From contig GG745341.1 in NCBI GenBank assembly GCA_000151295.1, forward strand, positions 158,494-222,493: a stretch of 64,000 nucleotides of DNA, given 5' to 3'. Positions 39,533 through 54,872 of the stretch are shown one piece after another. Each line of letters starts with the position of its first letter. Position 1 is the first letter of the stretch. A program made the position numbers and the translations under genes. The notes under the pieces were generated by a model. The model made no database searches. It saw nothing but the letters and a program-made list of their open reading frames with translations, and was not told the origin of the DNA. The DNA comes from Allomyces macrogynus ATCC 38327 (Eukaryota > Blastocladiomycota > Blastocladiomycetes > Blastocladiales > Blastocladiaceae).

Positions 39533-42085
39533 ATGCCCGAATCGGTGTGGGACGCGCTCAGCGCGGTCCTGCACGACGGCCGCGCCAAGGACGCGGCGTT
39601 TGTACTCGGGCTCGGGTGGTGGCTGTTTGCGATGACGGTGATTTCCGTCGGCACCATTACCACGTACGTGTTGCGCTCCCTTGATTGCTCCGAGTGATGG
39701 CCACGGACCGCGCCGCGTCGCTCGTGGTGGTGGAGTTGAGTGTCGCAAGCGAGGCCGAGGCGCGTCTCATCGAGGTTGAGGGCGGTGCGAGACACGCGTG
39801 CATCGTTGCTCACCAACTTCGCTCTGAACCACAGCTTTGTCCGCTTCTGGGCGGCCGACCACGCGACGGCCGTCGCGCGGTCGCGGCAAGCATCCGCCGC
39901 CGTCTCGGCGTCGGCCTCGTCCTACGCGCTCGCCGGTCCTCCACCCGCGACTGCCGCCGCTCTTCCGACTCCAGATGCCGTCGCGGCCCGGCTGCGACAC
40001 GCCGACGGCGCCGCGAGTTCCGACCCGCTCTTGCCGGACCGTGCGCGGTCGCGGTCGTCGTCGCTGGCCGCCACGGGTGGTGTCGAAGAACGTGGCGACT
40101 GCGTCGTCTGGCCGGGCGTCACGATCCTGCGCCCGCTCAAGGGCGTCGACTGTAATTTGCGCACCAACTTGGCGGCGAGTTTCATGCAAGAGTACCCGAC
40201 CGACAAGTTGGAAATTATATTTTGTGTGGCGAGCGCCGCGGATCCGGCGATTGAGCTCGTGCAGGACTTGATGCTCGAGCATTCCGAGTTCAATGTCAAG
40301 CTGGTCGTCGGTGCGTTTTGAGAGCAGAGAGCTGAGAGTGGGCGAAGGTGGCCAGAACTTGACACGAATCGAATGATAGGCGAGCTGATGGTTGGCGAAA
40401 ACCCGAAAATCAACAACCTGATCCGCGGGTACGACCAGGCGACGCACGACATTGTCTGGATCTGCGACTCGAACGTGTGGGTGTCGCCGCCGACGCTGCG
40501 GCACTCGATCGAGGCACTGACCGACCCTTCCGGCGCGCGCCGCGGGCCCTGGCCGCTGTGCAATCGGCACGCGCGCGTCGGGATGGTGCACCACTTGCCC
40601 GTGGCCGAAGCACCCACCTCGCTCGGCGCCGACCTCGAGTGGTTTTTCTTGAACGCCGTGCACGCGAAAATGTATGTCGGGCTCAACTGGCTCTCGGTAT
40701 CGAGCTGCATTATCGGCAAGTCGACGTTGTTTCGTCGGTCGGACCTGGCCAAAGCCGGCGGATTACGCGCATTTGGCCAGTACATGGCCGAGGACAACAT
40801 GATGGGCACGGCGCTCTGGAACCAGGGGCTCGCGCACGTCATGACGACCGACCGCGCACGGCAGGCGCTCGGCACGATCACGACGCGCGATTTCTATGGC
40901 CGCCGGATCCGGTGGGGCCGCATTCGAAAGTACACGGTCCTGCTCGCGACGGTCGTGGAACCGCTCTCGGAATCGCTGGCCATGGCCGCGATTTTCGCCA
41001 TGCTCGTGGGGCACGCGGCCGCGCGAATGCACTGGCTCTGGATACCCAGTGCGGGGACCCTGTTTTCCATCCACACGCTCGCGTGGCTCGTCGTCGATTA
41101 CCTGCTTGCCAAGAAACTCGTCGCACCGGCACCGCCGCTCCCGTGGTACCGGTTCGCGGCCACCTGGCTCGCGCGCGAAGTCACGGCGCTGCCGCTGTAT
41201 TTGTGGGCGATGGCCGGCGCGTGTGTCGCCTGGCGCGACGCGACTTACCAGCTCCTCCCGGGCGGGACCGTGCGCCGGATCGGTGGGGCCGTGTCGGGCG
41301 CCCACCCGCCAGCGTCGCCGCCACCGGCGGCACCGATCACGACGTCCCCGACCGCGACCAAGGACCCGAAACGTGTCAGCGCGCGCGATTCGGCTCCTGC
41401 GCCACTGGTCCTTGCGACCGCGACCGTCCCAAGTACCCCGGCCGCCCCGAGCTCGCCGACGTTGCAGGACGCGTCGTCGGTCTCCCCGGCACCCAGTTCG
41501 CGGCGCACCGGGTCGGTCTCGTCGCTCACGTCGGCGGTCGCGAGCGGGAGCGACTCGGCGTCGTCGAGTTCCGGCAGTTCCAGTGCGCGCATGCGCCGCG
41601 CGCCAAGCCACCGCAAGGTGGATTCGGGCGTCGCGCACGACGACGGCGGTCCCAAGGCCAAGGCGACGGGCGCAACGACCAAGCGCCGCGCACGGACGTA
41701 CGTGACGGTGCTCCCGGCCGGCGATGCAGCGGCGACGACAACAATGACGACGACGGCACGGACTCGGTCCGCGCGAGCGACGAAAAAGGATGCGCCGCTC
41801 CCGCCGTCGCCGTTCTCGCCGGGCCTGCTGCCGGACGTGGCCGCGGACCACGGTGTCAATGGCGGGGAGGTCGGACTCGACTTGCGGTCGGTCATGGCGC
41901 GGACTGCCGCACCGCGGCCAGCACATGCAGTGGGGAAGACGCGGTCGGCGGGGGCTCGCACACGGCCATCTGCCGCGACAAGAAGTGCGGCTGTTGTCGT
42001 GGCCGCGACCGCGGCGGCGGGCCCGGACTTGGTCGTGGACGTGACGGCGCGCCGCGCGACGGTGGCCGCTGTTGCGGGCGTTTGA
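39533..42085 (+). CDS. Ceramide glucosyltransferase (GT21) with long C-terminal extension
   Basis: Transfers glucose from UDP-glucose to ceramide at the Golgi/ER face, the first step of glucosylceramide synthesis. Exons 39533-39663, 39835-40310 and 40380-42085 (introns 171 and 69 nt) give 770 residues. Exon 1 supplies the N-terminal membrane anchor (WWLFAMTVISVGTITTFV). Then come WPGVTILRPLKGVD, PKINNLIRGY, the D-motif WICDSN, EDNMMGTALWNQG, and the R/QxxRW motif within YGRRIRWGRIRKY. Two or three C-terminal hydrophobic segments follow (MAAIFAMLVG, LYLWAMAGACVAW). After about residue 480 the protein continues for nearly 300 Ala/Ser/Thr/Arg-rich residues, absent from animal enzymes of about 394 residues. 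All catalytic motifs are intact. Confidence 0.9.
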
Positions 42086-42634
42086 TGGGAGAGTAAGTGA
42101 TGGTGGAACGAGTGATTGGCGTGCGATATTTCTTGAGAACACTGTCTTGTGCGCCCCTCGAGGGGCGCGGCGCGGAGCTGGTCCCCGCTGCCTTTATTTC
42201 CCATTGCTCTGCTGCTCTGCTGCTGCCGTCGTGATGTTCGCACTCCCGTTCAACGACACAATTCTTGATTGCCTTCGAACGCAAAATGAAGTCGGGCGCG
42301 GGGCGCGGGACAGAACCGAAGGAAACGATCCAGCCATCAAGTCGAGACGAGTCTGAGTGCCGCCTGTCGCCTTCTGTCGCTTCCGTTCCTCCCTCGCGCG
42401 GAAAGCCGGCAAAAATCGACCGAAAGCAGGAAAAAAACCAAATCATGTTCAAATAAAGAATGTGGGACGCCGACGACAACAACTTTGTGATTTGCGGTAC
42501 TCTGAGGGAAGAAAAGGGAGGGTGGGGATGCTGCTGATAGAACACGAGGAGAAATGGGGACCCGAACAAGAAAACGCGAAAAAAGCGACAAAAAAAACAC
42601 TGGACTTGGACGTGAATGCACGACCTCGAGCGAA
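42086..42634. other. Intergenic, convergent 3' ends
   Basis: 549 bp between the ends of the glucosyltransferase and helicase genes. AAATAAAG at about 42453 on the plus strand could be a 3'-end signal. Lower GC than neighbouring coding sequence; no gene seen. Confidence 0.5.
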
Positions 42635-45924
<3,290 letters not shown>

Positions 45925-46372
45925 GGTCGATCGGTGCGGATGTGCGTAACGGAGCAGACTGCTGCGTGCAACGGCGTGAAGGCGTGCGTGCGTGCGGGGC
46001 AGGAACGTGGTGACGGCGGGCTCGTGCTCTTTCTCGTTTTGGTTCTCGTCGTCCGGTCGTCGTCGTCGGCGTCGTCGTCGTCGAGCGGCAGACGAGGAGG
46101 CAAGCCGAGCGACCATGAGATGCTCTGCGGGAAACTGGGCTGGAGCCGAGTCAGGTGAGGCGCATGTGCATGCGACAGGGCTGGCACTGTCCCGCATCAC
46201 CACCGCATTCGCATATGACCAAAGCGCGCGTCTCGCGGCTTCGTTGCCGCACGGCCGATCGTCGAGCAGGTCGCGCCGGCCACGGAGCTGCCACCACGAC
46301 CACGCCGCACGCCGCACTGACCGGCCTGCAACCACCCGCATCGCGCTCGGACCAGCTGCTCGAGCAACCACC
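45925..46372. other. Shared upstream region of DBP2 and AP-2 sigma
   Basis: 448 bp between two divergent starts. It contains a GTCGTCGTCGGCGTCGTCGTCGTC trinucleotide-rich stretch near 46050-46085. No TATA box was recognised on either strand. Confidence 0.5.
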
Positions 46373-47133
46373 ATGCCCGTACGTCGGCCTGCGCCGCCGC
46401 ACGTGCCCAGATCGCTGCTCGCTCCCGCCATGAACTCAGCGTGCAATAACGATGCCGCTCGCCCACCCGCCAGATCCAATTCATTCTCGTGCAGAACCGC
46501 CAGGGCAAGACTCGGCTGGCCAAGTGGTATGTGCCGCTCGACGACCACGACAAGCTCGCCATCAAGGAGGATGTGCACAAGACCACCTCGCAGCGCGACC
46601 AGCGCCAGCAGTCCAACTTTGTCGAGGTGCCATGATTCATCTGAAATCCTGTGTTCATTGTAATGTGCATCCTTGACTGATTGGCACCCACTCTCGACCT
46701 GCAGTTCCGCAACGACATGCTCGTCTACCGCCGCTACGCCGGCCTCTTCTTTTGCGTGTGCGTCTCGTTGACCGACAACTTTCTCGCGAGCCTCGAGGCC
46801 ATGCACCTGTTTGTCGAGGTGCTCGACACGTTTTTCGGCAACGTTTGCGAGCTCGACCTCGTTTTCAACTTTTACAAGGTGCGGAGGAACCGCGCGAAGT
46901 GCGTTTGGCTTCGCGGCACCGGCGTGGGGGCTGATCTGTCTGTCCACGATCATCTAGGTGTACGCTATCCTCGATGAAGTCTTTCTTGCCGGTGAGATTG
47001 AAGAGACGTCCAAGCAGACCATTCTCGCGCGGCTACAGGAGCTAGTTCGTGTCTGTCTGGCGGACTCACCGCTTTACGAATCGACCGCTGATGCGTTCCC
47101 AACCTCAATGTGTAGGAAAAGCTCGAGGGATAA
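46373..47133 (+). CDS. APS2: AP-2 adaptor complex subunit sigma
   Basis: The small subunit of the clathrin adaptor AP-2, which binds dileucine cargo signals at the plasma membrane. Exons are 46373-46378 (two codons, MP), 46474-46626, 46705-46878, 46958-47044 and 47116-47133 (EKLEG and stop). Introns of 95, 78, 79 and 71 nt all fall in phase 0, giving 145 residues against the usual 142. The order is IQFILVQNRQGKTRLAKWY, RNDMLVYRRYAGLFFCVCV, LEAMHLFVEVLDTFFGNVCE, LDLVFNFYKVYAILDEVF, LAGEIEETSK. QNRQGKTRLAKWY and FRN..VYRRYAGL separate it from AP-1 sigma (RQGKLRLQKWY). The last donor (GTTCGT) is weak, but the ending EKLEG after LQEL fits the family. Confidence 0.93.
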
Positions 47134-47343
47134 CCGCGGCGCGTGCGATGAACTGGAGCGGGGCGACTGGCATTTTCGGCACTAGAAATTATCATTCGTC
47201 CTTGACCTTCTCCCTCCTTCTGTCCTTCACCAACTCGGCCCATGGGAAAGAGAGAGCTTCTATGCCGATTTCCAAACCCAGTCCAAAACCGAGAAACAGT
47301 GCCATCCCCACTAACCCCCATCTCCTGCCCACCCAGCCCGCAC

Positions 47344-49411
47344 TCACTTCGCCATCCCGGCCGGCGTCGCCCCCTCTCCCCTTCTCGCCCCCGCACTGAC
47401 CGCCAGGGCCGGCGCGGACCTACCTACCGGATTCAACCGTTTCAACTGTGACACGACCTCCGCAGCCGACGTGACTCCCGGCGTATGCGGTGCGGCCTCG
47501 TACAGCGCGCGCGCGCCGTACACGGTGTAGAGCGTGCGCACGACGTCGGCGGCCGCGGCCTCAGCGTCCGACCCACGGTCCTTATCGTACGCGAGCACGC
47601 GCAGTGCCGGGACGAGCGAGGCCTTGGGAACGAGGGAGAGCCGCAGTGGTGGGTGGGTTGACTCGACGAGACATAGAACGAGGGAGACAGGTGAGTGGAG
47701 AGCGCGTGGACTGTGACGAGTGGGTGGGGAGACGGGAACGGACCGCCGATCTTGCGCAGCAGGAACGCGCGCGCGCGCGTGCTGCCACCTCCACTCGCGC
47801 CAGTCGCCGCGCTGGACCCTGCGCCGCTGCTCCCGGTATGGGTGTCGGCGGCAGACTCGCCGCGACTGCATCCCCCTCCTCGACCTCCGAGTCGGTTCCC
47901 GTCGACTCGACATGCGACAGCGCCGACGCGGTTCCGTATCGCCTCGCCGCTCCAACCATCGGCGCCGCGCGTGCACGGCGCACGCGCACCGTTGGTGACG
48001 GGTGCGGGACCACCGCTGGTTCCACCTCCCCGTCGTCGTCATGCATCGCCGGCGGCGCCGCGAACGACGGCGACAAACTTCGCGCGCGCTCGATTGGCGG
48101 CGGCGCTGGACTGCGCGGTGGCGGTCGGACTGCCGGTAAATCGGCGCTTGATGACCGCGGCGTCGGTGCGTGCATTCCCGCGAGGACCGCGATTGCCGGG
48201 ATGGGGCGCGGGCCCATCATCGTCGTCGGCGCCGACTTGATGGCGGGAGGTCCGGCGCGCGCGGGACTGCCCAATGGGGACCCGGATCGGGTTGCGTCGA
48301 GTTGCGCGAACAGGCTGCGGCCGCGCATGCGTCCGGAAATGCTCGGTGCGAGGATTAGCGACCCGGCCGAGGTCGTGGAGCTGCGCACGGACCCAGCGGT
48401 TCCAGGTATGGGGGAGGAAGTTGCCGAACGCAGACTGATCAGGTGCTCGACCGTCACCCCGTCCGGCGCAAGCGTCGGCAGCATCGTAATCGCGGCACGC
48501 GCGCGCAAAATGCACAGTGTCTCGTCGTCCGCGTCGTAATTGACGAGACACATGACGACGCGGTCGAGCGACGTGCGTGCCGCGAGCACCGCGATGGCCT
48601 CGACGGTGACGTACTTGACTTTGGGTTTCGGGTCGCGCAGTGCCTTCAAGAGATCGGCAACGAGTGCCGAGACGTCAAGTTCCGCGGCGGGGAACTTGAG
48701 CATGGCCAAGATCGCGACATTGACCGTCTCCTCCTTGATTTTCGGGTGGTCGTGGTTGAGAAAGTGCATGGCGACGGCAAGGACCGCGCTGGGGGAGACG
48801 GCCGTCATCAAATGCACGAGAATGCGGTAGACGGCCTGCTTGAGGACCGATTTCGAGTCGCCGAGCTGCGTGAGCAGGAGCGGGAGCAGCTTGCGCAAGT
48901 TCGGCTTAACAGCGGGCCCTAGCGCCGCGACAACGGCAGACAGGCATTGTAGCGCCGTCAAGACGACTTTGAAGTGTTCGTCGAACAGTCGTGCGCCGAG
49001 AAAGGCGAGTAATGGCGCAGTGTACGGCAGGAGCGTCGGGACGCGATCGCACAAGACGCCCGGCACCAGCGGGGTACAGATTTGGTCGGCGGCCTCGGAC
49101 CGCACCCGCCAGTCGGTGTCGTGCTCGAGCTGGTCGACGGCACGCTGCGGGAGCAGGCCGTTGACGAGCGTGTCGGGGCTTGTCGGCGTGGTGGCGTCTT
49201 TGGGAGCGGATCCTCGGGCTGGCGAGCGCGGCGTTGCCGGGAGCTCGTCAGCATCGGCGGTTTCGTCGCAGAGCATACTGGCAGGAGTGCTGGGGAGCTC
49301 GTAAAGAGACGGCAAGATGAAATGGGGCGAAATCGAAGCTGGGGGCGTCAACTCGGCTGCTGCTCCAGGGTACCCGTAGAGACTGCTGGATCCGGGGGCG
49401 TCCAATGACAT
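47344..49411 (-). CDS. TOG-domain protein, TOGARAM/crescerin-like
   Basis: TOG domains bind tubulin; the TOGARAM/crescerin family shapes axonemal microtubules. Exon 1 (49411-47744) and exon 2 (47622-47344) give 648 residues if the 121-nt intron is right (GTCCGT donor, CCAAG acceptor, both slightly weak). Residues about 85-330 form HEAT-type helical pairs: LEHDTDWRVRSEAADQI, FKVVLTALQCLSAVVAALGP, KPNLRKLLPLLLTQLGDSKS, LKQAVYRILVHLMTAV, KEETVNVAILAMLKF, LKALRDPKPKVKYVTVEAIA. The section after that is Ser/Pro/Arg-rich and disordered. The second exon ends in a short helical segment. With CFAP298 and the CCDC96-like gene in the window, a ciliary role is reasonable, but CLASP-like function is not excluded. 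Confidence 0.7.
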
Positions 49412-50117
49412 GCCTGCCGAAGGGCCCGCTGCACGACGTCCTGCAGACTGAGCAGCAGTGTTGGAGACGGACTTGAAGTGTAGGTCCGGCTGGAATGGCC
49501 GAGGGCAGATCTGAGCTTTCGGCTTGGATCCGAGTCGAATCGTCAAAGAAATGGCGGGTCGAATTTGAGCCAAATGGCTTGGTCGGGTCGTATATGAGAT
49601 GCACTTGCGGATGGCTGCTGACGATGTTGTCGAGATCGTCGTTGCTGTTGCTGCAACGACGAGCACCAAGCTGGTGGCAGTTGCATTGGGAGACACTTGG
49701 ACGAGGGAGACATTATCTGTACATGCTCTGCACAAGCCTCGTTGCGCCCCACTGTAGAACGTGATCGCGCCAAAATTCGCTTGCTTTCCCGCATTTTCGC
49801 TGTGCTTCTTTTTGCACGTCGAGTCGAGTCAGCTTCGCGAAATTTGTCAGTTCGTGATGCTGCCTCACTCACGGCCAGGCCGCCGGCCGCGCGCACGCCA
49901 AGTCGACGCAACGTGCGGCATCGGTCGCATCGACGCGGCTCTCGCTGACGCACCCGACCGCTGCTCGCTGACGTTGAGGCCCAACAACTGCGCGCCGGCC
50001 GCCTATAAAATCGCGTCGACCACAGCCACTCTCTCCTCTCCTCCAACGCGCTTCGGCCTCTTCCCGACCCGCATCTCCACTCTCCGCACCGCACCGAACC
50101 CGCTCGCATCCATCGCC
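49412..50117. other. Shared upstream region of TOG gene and polyubiquitin
   Basis: 706 bp between divergent starts. The part nearest polyubiquitin holds its TATA box. The rest, about 49420-49980, shows nothing recognisable. Confidence 0.5.
50004..50010 (+). promoter_or_regulatory. TATA box of the polyubiquitin gene
   Basis: TATAAAA in CCGCCTATAAAATCGCG, 108 bp upstream of the start codon, as expected for a highly expressed, inducible gene. Confidence 0.7.
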
Positions 50118-51222
<1,105 letters not shown>

Positions 51223-51692
51223 GTCAGTGTGTGCGAGCTGGCGCTCCGTTGCGAGCGCGTGTTGTGGGCGGTCGTCGAAAGGAGGGAACCATGAGCAATG
51301 AAGGAATTCGTTGATTTGTACTTTCATTTCAGTCGGCGAATCAGGATGCGGTGACAGTCTTGCTTGGACATTTCAGTTTGTGGTTGCACTCGGCTCTTGC
51401 GGCGGGACGGGACAGTTTCCCGCAAGCAAAGGCGACCAATTTAGAGCGCGTGCCAGTTCAGCGTTGTGGGTCTCACGTCGAACTCGCCCGACGCAAAAGA
51501 AGCCCAACCGTGTTGATATATTTATTGGACAAAAGGTCCGCACTCAGACGCGTTCCTTCTACTCTCGGTTTGGTGGTGCTTGGTTCTCGGCATTCTCGGC
51601 GTTCTCTCGAAACGAATCGTCGCCAGCACTGGCTCGCCCGTCCACGTGAATCAACGTCCGTTCAATTAGCATCGGCTCAGGATGACCGCAAG
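51223..51692. other. Intergenic, convergent 3' ends
   Basis: 470 bp between polyubiquitin and APC11. The sequence GTTGATATATTTATTGGAC at 51510-51530 is AT-rich and may contain 3'-end signals. No gene was recognised. Confidence 0.5.
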
Positions 51693-52050
51693 CTAACCAA
51701 CACGGCGCAGCGCAGCGTAACGAACCCAGTCTTTCCGGCACAGCGGGCAGATGGCATTGCCCATGCGCGTCAACTTGGCCATGCAGTGGTCGTGGTGCAA
51801 GTGCGGGCACTCGCGGCTTCGGGCTACGGACAGATGGTGCCGACACCCGCGGACGGGTGAGCGTGCGCGATTCGAGCGCAATTATTCTTAATCGGGAGAA
51901 CGCACTGGGCAGACACGCGTCGCCGGGTTGGTGGCACGACGGGCACGGCGCTTCGAGCCGGTCGTGGCAAAAACCGCACGTGCCGCCGGCGCCGGCCGTG
52001 TCCCAGTCCCAGGCGGCGGCCATGGTGACCGACTTGACGCGCACATTCAT
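51693..52050 (-). CDS. APC11: Anaphase-promoting complex subunit 11 (RING-H2)
   Basis: The catalytic RING subunit of the APC/C ubiquitin ligase, working with APC2 to drive mitotic exit. Exons 52050-51906 and 51823-51693 (intron 82 nt, phase 1) give 91 residues against the usual 84. The start MNVRVKSVTMAAAWDW follows MKVKIKCWNGVATWLW of the animal protein. The zinc ligands are in order: CGFC, APCPSCHQPGDAC, then after the intron ECPHLHHDHCMAKL and CPLCRKDW. The RING-H2 ligand set with the extra zinc cysteines appears complete. It diverges from the CCDC96-like gene with 299 bp between start codons. Confidence 0.9.
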
Positions 52051-52349
52051 GGCAGGTGGAGAAGAGCGCGGCAGGTGCGTCGGTGCGCTTGCGAGTGACT
52101 GGACGAGGGTGGGCCGCTGCACTTCGTGGAAGCGTCAACAAGCCGGTCGAAAAGCTCGAGGAGCGCGCTGGTGCGGGACAGAGCGAGGAGCCGCGAGACA
52201 GACGCTCCGCCAAGTCACTTCCCGTGGCGCGATCATTTCCTCTTGCTGCTGCTACCTATTCGTAGGCTTCGCCGCTGCAACGACGTCCAGCTCGCTCGTC
52301 GGCGTCCTGCGCGCTGCAACCTGCTGCAAAACGATTCTCGACCACCGCC

Positions 52350-54397
52350 ATGGCCGACGCCCCGGCCGACGCTCCGGCCGCCGACGGTCTGCAGCCGGAC
52401 CCGACACCTGCACCGTCGAGCGATGCCGAGGCACCGCCAAGCTCTGCACCCGACTCACCCACCGACGCCGCCAACCCCGCAACTGATTCCTCTCCGCCGC
52501 CTGCTGCCGATCCCGGCAGTGTCGAAGCTGCTACAGCACCGGAAACAGCTCCAGCACCACCACCAATCGACGGACCTGACGGCGCTACGGCTCCTGCACC
52601 CGCACGTGGCGCCGAGGATCCAACTCCACCATCCGAAAACAGTGCATCCGACGGCACCGACGCTGCAGCTATCGCATCTGCAGATCCAGCGGCTGATTCC
52701 GCCGACGCGGCATCAACCGATGCGGCTGCGCTGCCGGCACCCGACGCGCTTCCCGCACCCGACGCGATTCCTGCCACGGATGCGGTGGATAGTCACAGCG
52801 ATCCCGCTACAACGAACGCGATCGATGGCGGCGCTGCGCTTCGCAATGGCTCCGCCACGGACCCAACCGCGATACCCGACGCTGCACCTGCCCTGCCAAC
52901 CGACGCCGCTGGCCCGGCGGCACTGAGCGTGCCCGCCGAAGACGCAGGAACGGGTGGGTCGACTCCGGCAGTGCTCGATACTCCATTGGAGACCGCCGTC
53001 CTCGAGCCTGTCCCGGTGGAAGCGGCACCCGCCGATCCATCCACGCCAGCTCCAGCCGCCGCCGCCGACCCCGACCACCCCACCGCGTCTGCGGCTCCCG
53101 CATCCCGCACCTCGCGCGCCGCGTCGGCCGCGCACCCGGCGATTGACCGTGCCGCGTGCCTGCAGCGCATCAAGAACGCGCTTGCCGCGCGTGAGACGCT
53201 GCGTGCGACCAACGTGCAGCTGCAGAATAAGCTGAGCGACGTGTTTCGCAAACGCCGGGTAAGTTGCGTGCGTTTGCGGTAATGGACTGGTGTGCGATGC
53301 GCTGACGTGGTGGATAGGCTGAGGACAAGGGGCTCGAGGCCGACAAGTCGGTCGCCGACCAGGACCAGCGGTATGCGACGCTCATGGCGCAGTTGCGGCA
53401 GTTGCGCGGCGAGTACGACGACATGGAAAGAACGAACTCGCAGACCGAGCACGAGTACAAGGTACGCTCGGCAAGGGGTGGACGGACGTGTCGCGACCAC
53501 ACTGACGCACGTGGGTCGAATAGATCAAGCTCGAGGAAAAGAAGCGCGAGATTGCTGACAAGTCGGACGAGTTTCGCAGGTACAAGCGGCAAATTGCGCA
53601 GTCGGCCGAAAACTCACGCACGGGGAAACCGATCCCCGTTAAGGTGATTGACCAGCTCGAGGCCCTGGAAATCAAGCGCGAGCAGGACGTGGCGGCCGTG
53701 CGGCTCGAAAACATCAAGCTGCGCAACAAGCTCAAGCGGCACGAGCTTACGCTCAGACAGAAGGAGGAGCTAGCCGAGGGATTGCACCTGATCGACTTTG
53801 AGCAGCTCAAGATTGAGAACCAGACGTATAACGAAAAGATTGAGGAGCGGAACGAGGTGCGGGCGTTGGGGCCCGTCGTTGGTGGAGAAAATTGGCACTG
53901 ACTGAGTCGTTCGGGCCGTCAACAGGAGTTGATGAAGCTGCGCAAGAAAATCACGAACGTCGTCCAAGTGCTCGCGCACATCAAGGAGAAGCTGCAGTTT
54001 GTGCAAGAGGAGAACCTGGTGCTCAAGTCGGAGCTGCAAGAACTCGAGGGCCAGGTCACGGTCGAGCGCGACCGGTTGCCCGTGGCCAAGCAGCAGCGCG
54101 AGGCATTGCGCGCCAAAAACGTCTACCTGCGCGAAAAGAATGGGCTGCTCGGCAACGAGGCGCTGCTGCGCGATTTCGAGGAGCGCGTGGTCCGTGCGGC
54201 GCCCTCTCTCCGCTCATTTCGTTTCGGTTGCCACTAACGCGTTGTGCCTTGGCTTGCAGGACGCGGTCGCGGCGCTCGAGCAGGAGATTCACCGATACCA
54301 GAAGCTCTACTCGACGCTCAGCATCGCGCAGGCGCGGCTCAAGACGCAAGAGCGGAACCGCACGCTCCTGCCAATGATACTCGGGCGCATGCCGTAG
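52350..54397 (+). CDS. CFAP184: CCDC96/CFAP184-type ciliary coiled-coil protein
   Basis: CCDC96 and its partner CCDC113 connect radial spoke and nexin-dynein structures in motile cilia. Exons 52350-53258, 53318-53461, 53524-53856, 53926-54189 and 54260-54397 are all phase 0 and give 595 residues. The first 260 residues are an Ala/Pro/Asp-rich disordered tract, as in other CCDC96 proteins. The rest is one long coiled coil with the family core: VAAVRLENIKLRNKLKRHEL, TLRQKEELAEGLHLIDFEQL, KIENQTYNEKIEERNEELM, RKKITNVVQVLAHIKEKLQF, YLREKNGLLGNEALLRDFEE. This places it firmly in the CCDC96/CCDC113 group. The long acidic N-terminus favours CCDC96 over CCDC113. Confidence 0.88.
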
Positions 54398-54872
54398 GAG
54401 ACGTCGACTGCAGACGGGAGGGCGGAATGGGGTGGAGACAGGCGGGCGTGTTGACGAGACTGTGTTGCCAATACAACTTGGCCCACTTCAACCAGTCTGG
54501 GAACGCTGGCCGGATTTGTTCAAAGACGCTTTGGATCACTTGCCCTCTCGCTAGCAATGATTTTGTGTCTGGTAAAACGTGACCGCGGTGCTTTGATGTG
54601 CAACAGAGCAAGCCGACGACTGCGACTGCCGCCCACGATTCTGTTCTCTCTGTCCATCTCCTCGGCCTCCGACTTGCTGCAGCGCGTGCGCTAGAGACTC
54701 TGCACTGTGCCGCCGTCAAGAAACCGACAAGAAGCCGTCGATCGAGTCCAATTCAGCAAGGATCGCCTCGTCCAGCCACCCCAACCAACCAAGCCAACTT
54801 TCCGTCGACCCGTCGCCAAGGCCCCTTCGCCGTCACCAGTTGCCCCTTCGGTGAACCCGAATACATTCCTCC
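54398..54872. other. Intergenic region
   Basis: 475 bp between two plus-strand genes. Pyrimidine-rich leader-like sequence precedes the next ATG. No other element was seen. Confidence 0.45.

Noticed and set aside
46373..47133. AP-1 sigma as identity of the adaptor subunit
   Set aside because: QNRQGKTRLAKWY, FRN..VYRRYAGL and the short tail are AP-2 sigma features; AP-1 sigma has RQGKLRLQKWY and a longer C-terminus.
52350..54397. CCDC113 as identity of the ciliary coiled-coil protein
   Set aside because: The two share the core, but the long acidic Ala/Pro-rich N-terminus fits CCDC96; a phylogeny would settle it.
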